Positions 62,456 through 64,000 of a stretch of DNA of 64,000 nt are shown here, one piece after another. The DNA comes from CAWFGS01 sp963815535 (GTDB lineage Bacteria; Pseudomonadota; Alphaproteobacteria; Sphingomonadales; Sphingomonadaceae). Where the stretch lies: NCBI GenBank assembly GCA_963815535.1, contig CAWFGS010000003.1, positions 186,001-250,000 of the forward strand, given 5' to 3'. Position 1 is the stretch's first letter, and each line of letters opens with the position of its first letter. A program made the position numbers and the translations under genes. The notes below the pieces were generated by a model. That model ran no database searches. It saw nothing but the letters and a program-made list of their open reading frames with translations, and was not told the origin of the DNA.

Positions 62456-64000
62456 ATGGCCAAGAACGCCCTGTTGGCCCCCCGCACGATCATCCCGGTC
62501 GTGCTGCTGGCGCTGACCATATCGTTCATCATGTATCTGCCCGCCCCCTGGGCGATCGGCGGCACTGCGCTGTTCAGCGCCGGGCTGGTGGTGGCGATCT
62601 GGGATCTGTTTCAGGACGATCACGCTTTACGGCGCAATTACCCGCTGCTGGGCCGGATCCGCTGGTATATGGAGGATTTGCGCCCCTTCGTACGCGCCTA
62701 TTTCATCGAAGGCGATCTGGATGGCCGCCCGTTCAGCCATCAGGAGCGCGCGCTGGTCTATGCCCGCGCCAAGGGGGAACTCGATTCCCACCCGATGGGT
62801 ACGGAGCTGGACGTTTATTCCGACGAATACGAATGGCTGAGCCATTCGGTCGCGCCCAACGATCGACTGCCCGAAGAATGGCGGCTGACCGTGGGGAAGG
62901 ACACGTGCACGAAACCCTATGCAACCTCGCTGCTGAATATTTCCGCCATGAGTTTCGGATCGCTGTCGGCCAATGCGATCGAGGCGTTGAATCTCGGCGC
63001 GAAGCAGGGCGGGTTCGCGCATAATACGGGCGAGGGCAGCATCAGCCGTTACCACCGCAAGCATGACGGCGATCTGATCTGGGAAATCGGCAGCGGGTAT
63101 TTCGGATGCCGCGCGGATGATGGCGGGTTCGATCCGGCGAAATTCACCGACAATGCCAGCGACGACCGGGTCAAGATGATCGAGGTCAAACTGAGCCAGG
63201 GCGCGAAACCGGGTCATGGCGGCGTTCTGCCGGGCAGCAAGGTGACGGAGGAAATCGCCGAGGCGCGCGGCATTCCGGTGGGCGAGGATTGCAATTCCCC
63301 CGCCGCGCATCGCACTTTTTCCACCCCCATCGAAATGCTGGAATGGATCACCCGCTTGCGCGATTTGTCGGGCGGAAAACCCGTCGGCATGAAAATGTGC
63401 GTGGGCAAACCGCACGAAGTCATGGCGATCGGCAAGGCGATGGTCGAAACCGGTCTGCATCCCGATTTCATAACCGTCGATGGCGCGGAAGGCGGCACGG
63501 GCGCAGCCCCGCTGGAACTTAGCAATTCGGTCGGTATGCCGCTGCGCGAAGGGACGATCTGGATCCGCAACATGCTGGTGGGTACAGGCTTCAAGGGGCG
63601 GGTAAAAATGGCGACGTCGGGCAAGATCCATTCCGGCGCGCAAATGGCCAAGAGCTTCGCAATGGGGGCCGACTGGTGCAATGCGGCGCGCCCGTTCATG
63701 TTCGCGCTGGGCTGCGTGCAATCGATGCAATGCCATCGCGGCGATTGCCCCACCGGCGTCGCAACGCAGGAAGAATGGCGGCAACGCGGACTGGTGGTGG
63801 AGGACAAGGCGCCGCGCGTTGCCCGTTTCCACCACGCGACGCTGCATTCGATGCGCGAAATCGTCATCGCGATGGGCCTTGAATTGCCGTGGCAGATCAC
63901 GCCCCACGACATGCGCGAGCGCGTCAACGGCGCGCGGTCCGACGCGATCGACCGGATATACAAATTCGTGGAGGAAGGCGCATTGGTGACGGATGCCGAC
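62456..64000 (+). CDS. FMN-binding glutamate synthase family protein, truncated by the window end
   Basis: The first 515 codons of a GltB2-type protein. A membrane-associated N-terminus (LLAPRTIIPVVLLALTISFIMYLPAPWAIGG) precedes the glutamate synthase barrel: LNISAMSFGSLSANAIEALNLGAKQGGFAHNTGEGSIS, VKLSQGAKPGHGGVLPGSKVT, FITVDGAEGGTGAAP and the Fe-S cluster region LGCVQSMQCHRGDCPTGVATQ. It lacks the amidotransferase domain of true GltB, so ammonia-dependent or other chemistry is likely. No stop occurs before base 64000; most of the usual length is present. Confidence 0.9.
   Translation, partial: MAKNALLAPRTIIPVVLLALTISFIMYLPAPWAIGGTALFSAGLVVAIWDLFQDDHALRRNYPLLGRIRWYMEDLRPFVRAYFIEGDLDGRPFSHQERALVYARAKGELDSHPMGTELDVYSDEYEWLSHSVAPNDRLPEEWRLTVGKDTCTKPYATSLLNISAMSFGSLSANAIEALNLGAKQGGFAHNTGEGSISRYHRKHDGDLIWEIGSGYFGCRADDGGFDPAKFTDNASDDRVKMIEVKLSQGAKPGHGGVLPGSKVTEEIAEARGIPVGEDCNSPAAHRTFSTPIEMLEWITRLRDLSGGKPVGMKMCVGKPHEVMAIGKAMVETGLHPDFITVDGAEGGTGAAPLELSNSVGMPLREGTIWIRNMLVGTGFKGRVKMATSGKIHSGAQMAKSFAMGADWCNAARPFMFALGCVQSMQCHRGDCPTGVATQEEWRQRGLVVEDKAPRVARFHHATLHSMREIVIAMGLELPWQITPHDMRERVNGARSDAIDRIYKFVEEGALVTDAD

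Noticed and set aside
1..64000. CRISPR arrays, insertion sequences, integrases, tRNA and rRNA genes
   Set aside because: No regularly spaced direct repeats, transposase motifs, terminal inverted repeats, or tRNA-like cloverleaf/CCA ends were noticed when reading both strands; a tRNAscan or IS search could still find something missed by eye.

Overview
The window is a gene-dense, high-GC stretch of an alphaproteobacterial chromosome. Gene content points to the Sphingomonadales, probably Erythrobacteraceae: a PopZ-like DUF2497 protein, a TrcR/DUF1013 regulator, DUF1192, DUF1491 and DUF6489 proteins, HemJ, a sigma-32 promoter of alphaproteobacterial type and ParB/parS with the TGTTNCACGTGNAACA palindrome. 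Nearly everything is housekeeping. I saw no rRNA, tRNA, CRISPR array, prophage or insertion sequence.

Layout. 0-5 kb: end of rpsI, a metallophosphoesterase, a small membrane protein, a LytTR-type two-component pair and class I fumarase. 5-13 kb: PCMT-like protein, TolC, PopZ-like protein, an S9 peptidase, a thioredoxin-like ferredoxin, a CBS protein, ErpA-type carrier, exonuclease III and a SleB-type hydrolase. 13.4-18.5 kb: a leftward run of DUF1491, thioesterase, HPF, dnaQ, coaE, aroE, maf and the PPDK regulator. 18.5-18.84 kb: a non-coding, partly very AT-rich gap that is a good candidate for oriC, followed by hemE, hemJ and rho. 21.9-22.6 kb: a visibly AT-richer two-gene cassette with a retropepsin-like protease. 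22.6-30 kb: a leftward envelope and ribosome-assembly run (coq7, dsbB, ctpA, envC, rlmH, rsfS, nadD, proA). 30-49.5 kb: M23 peptidase/bactofilin, acyl-CoA ligase, TrcR, quinone oxidoreductase, clpA, an exonuclease/DNA ligase pair, gamma carbonic anhydrase, hemB, a second M23 peptidase, SUV3-like helicase, S4 protein, FdxA and CarD. 49.5-55.7 kb: a lipoprotein, TsaC/Sua5, acyl-CoA dehydrogenase, PQQ-type sugar dehydrogenase, a broken methionine sulfoxide reductase and a glycine-zipper protein. 55.7-61.6 kb: leftward mnmE-mnmG-rsmG-parA-parB. The window ends in a dienelactone hydrolase and a truncated glutamate-synthase-like gene.

Two things stand out. First, the gene sets on both sides of 18.5-18.8 kb are those that flank alphaproteobacterial replication origins, and four parS-like palindromes (16.8, 49.5, 57.5 and 60.0 kb) lie around it beside parAB, so this is the origin/segregation region of the chromosome. 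The mnmE-parB block, expected directly after rho in the same direction, is about 39 kb away and reversed, which suggests an inversion. Second, more than twenty single-base frame breaks interrupt genes that are otherwise fully conserved, including essential ones. Several sit in homopolymers. Most are probably sequence errors, so the affected genes are annotated as whole genes with the break positions noted.
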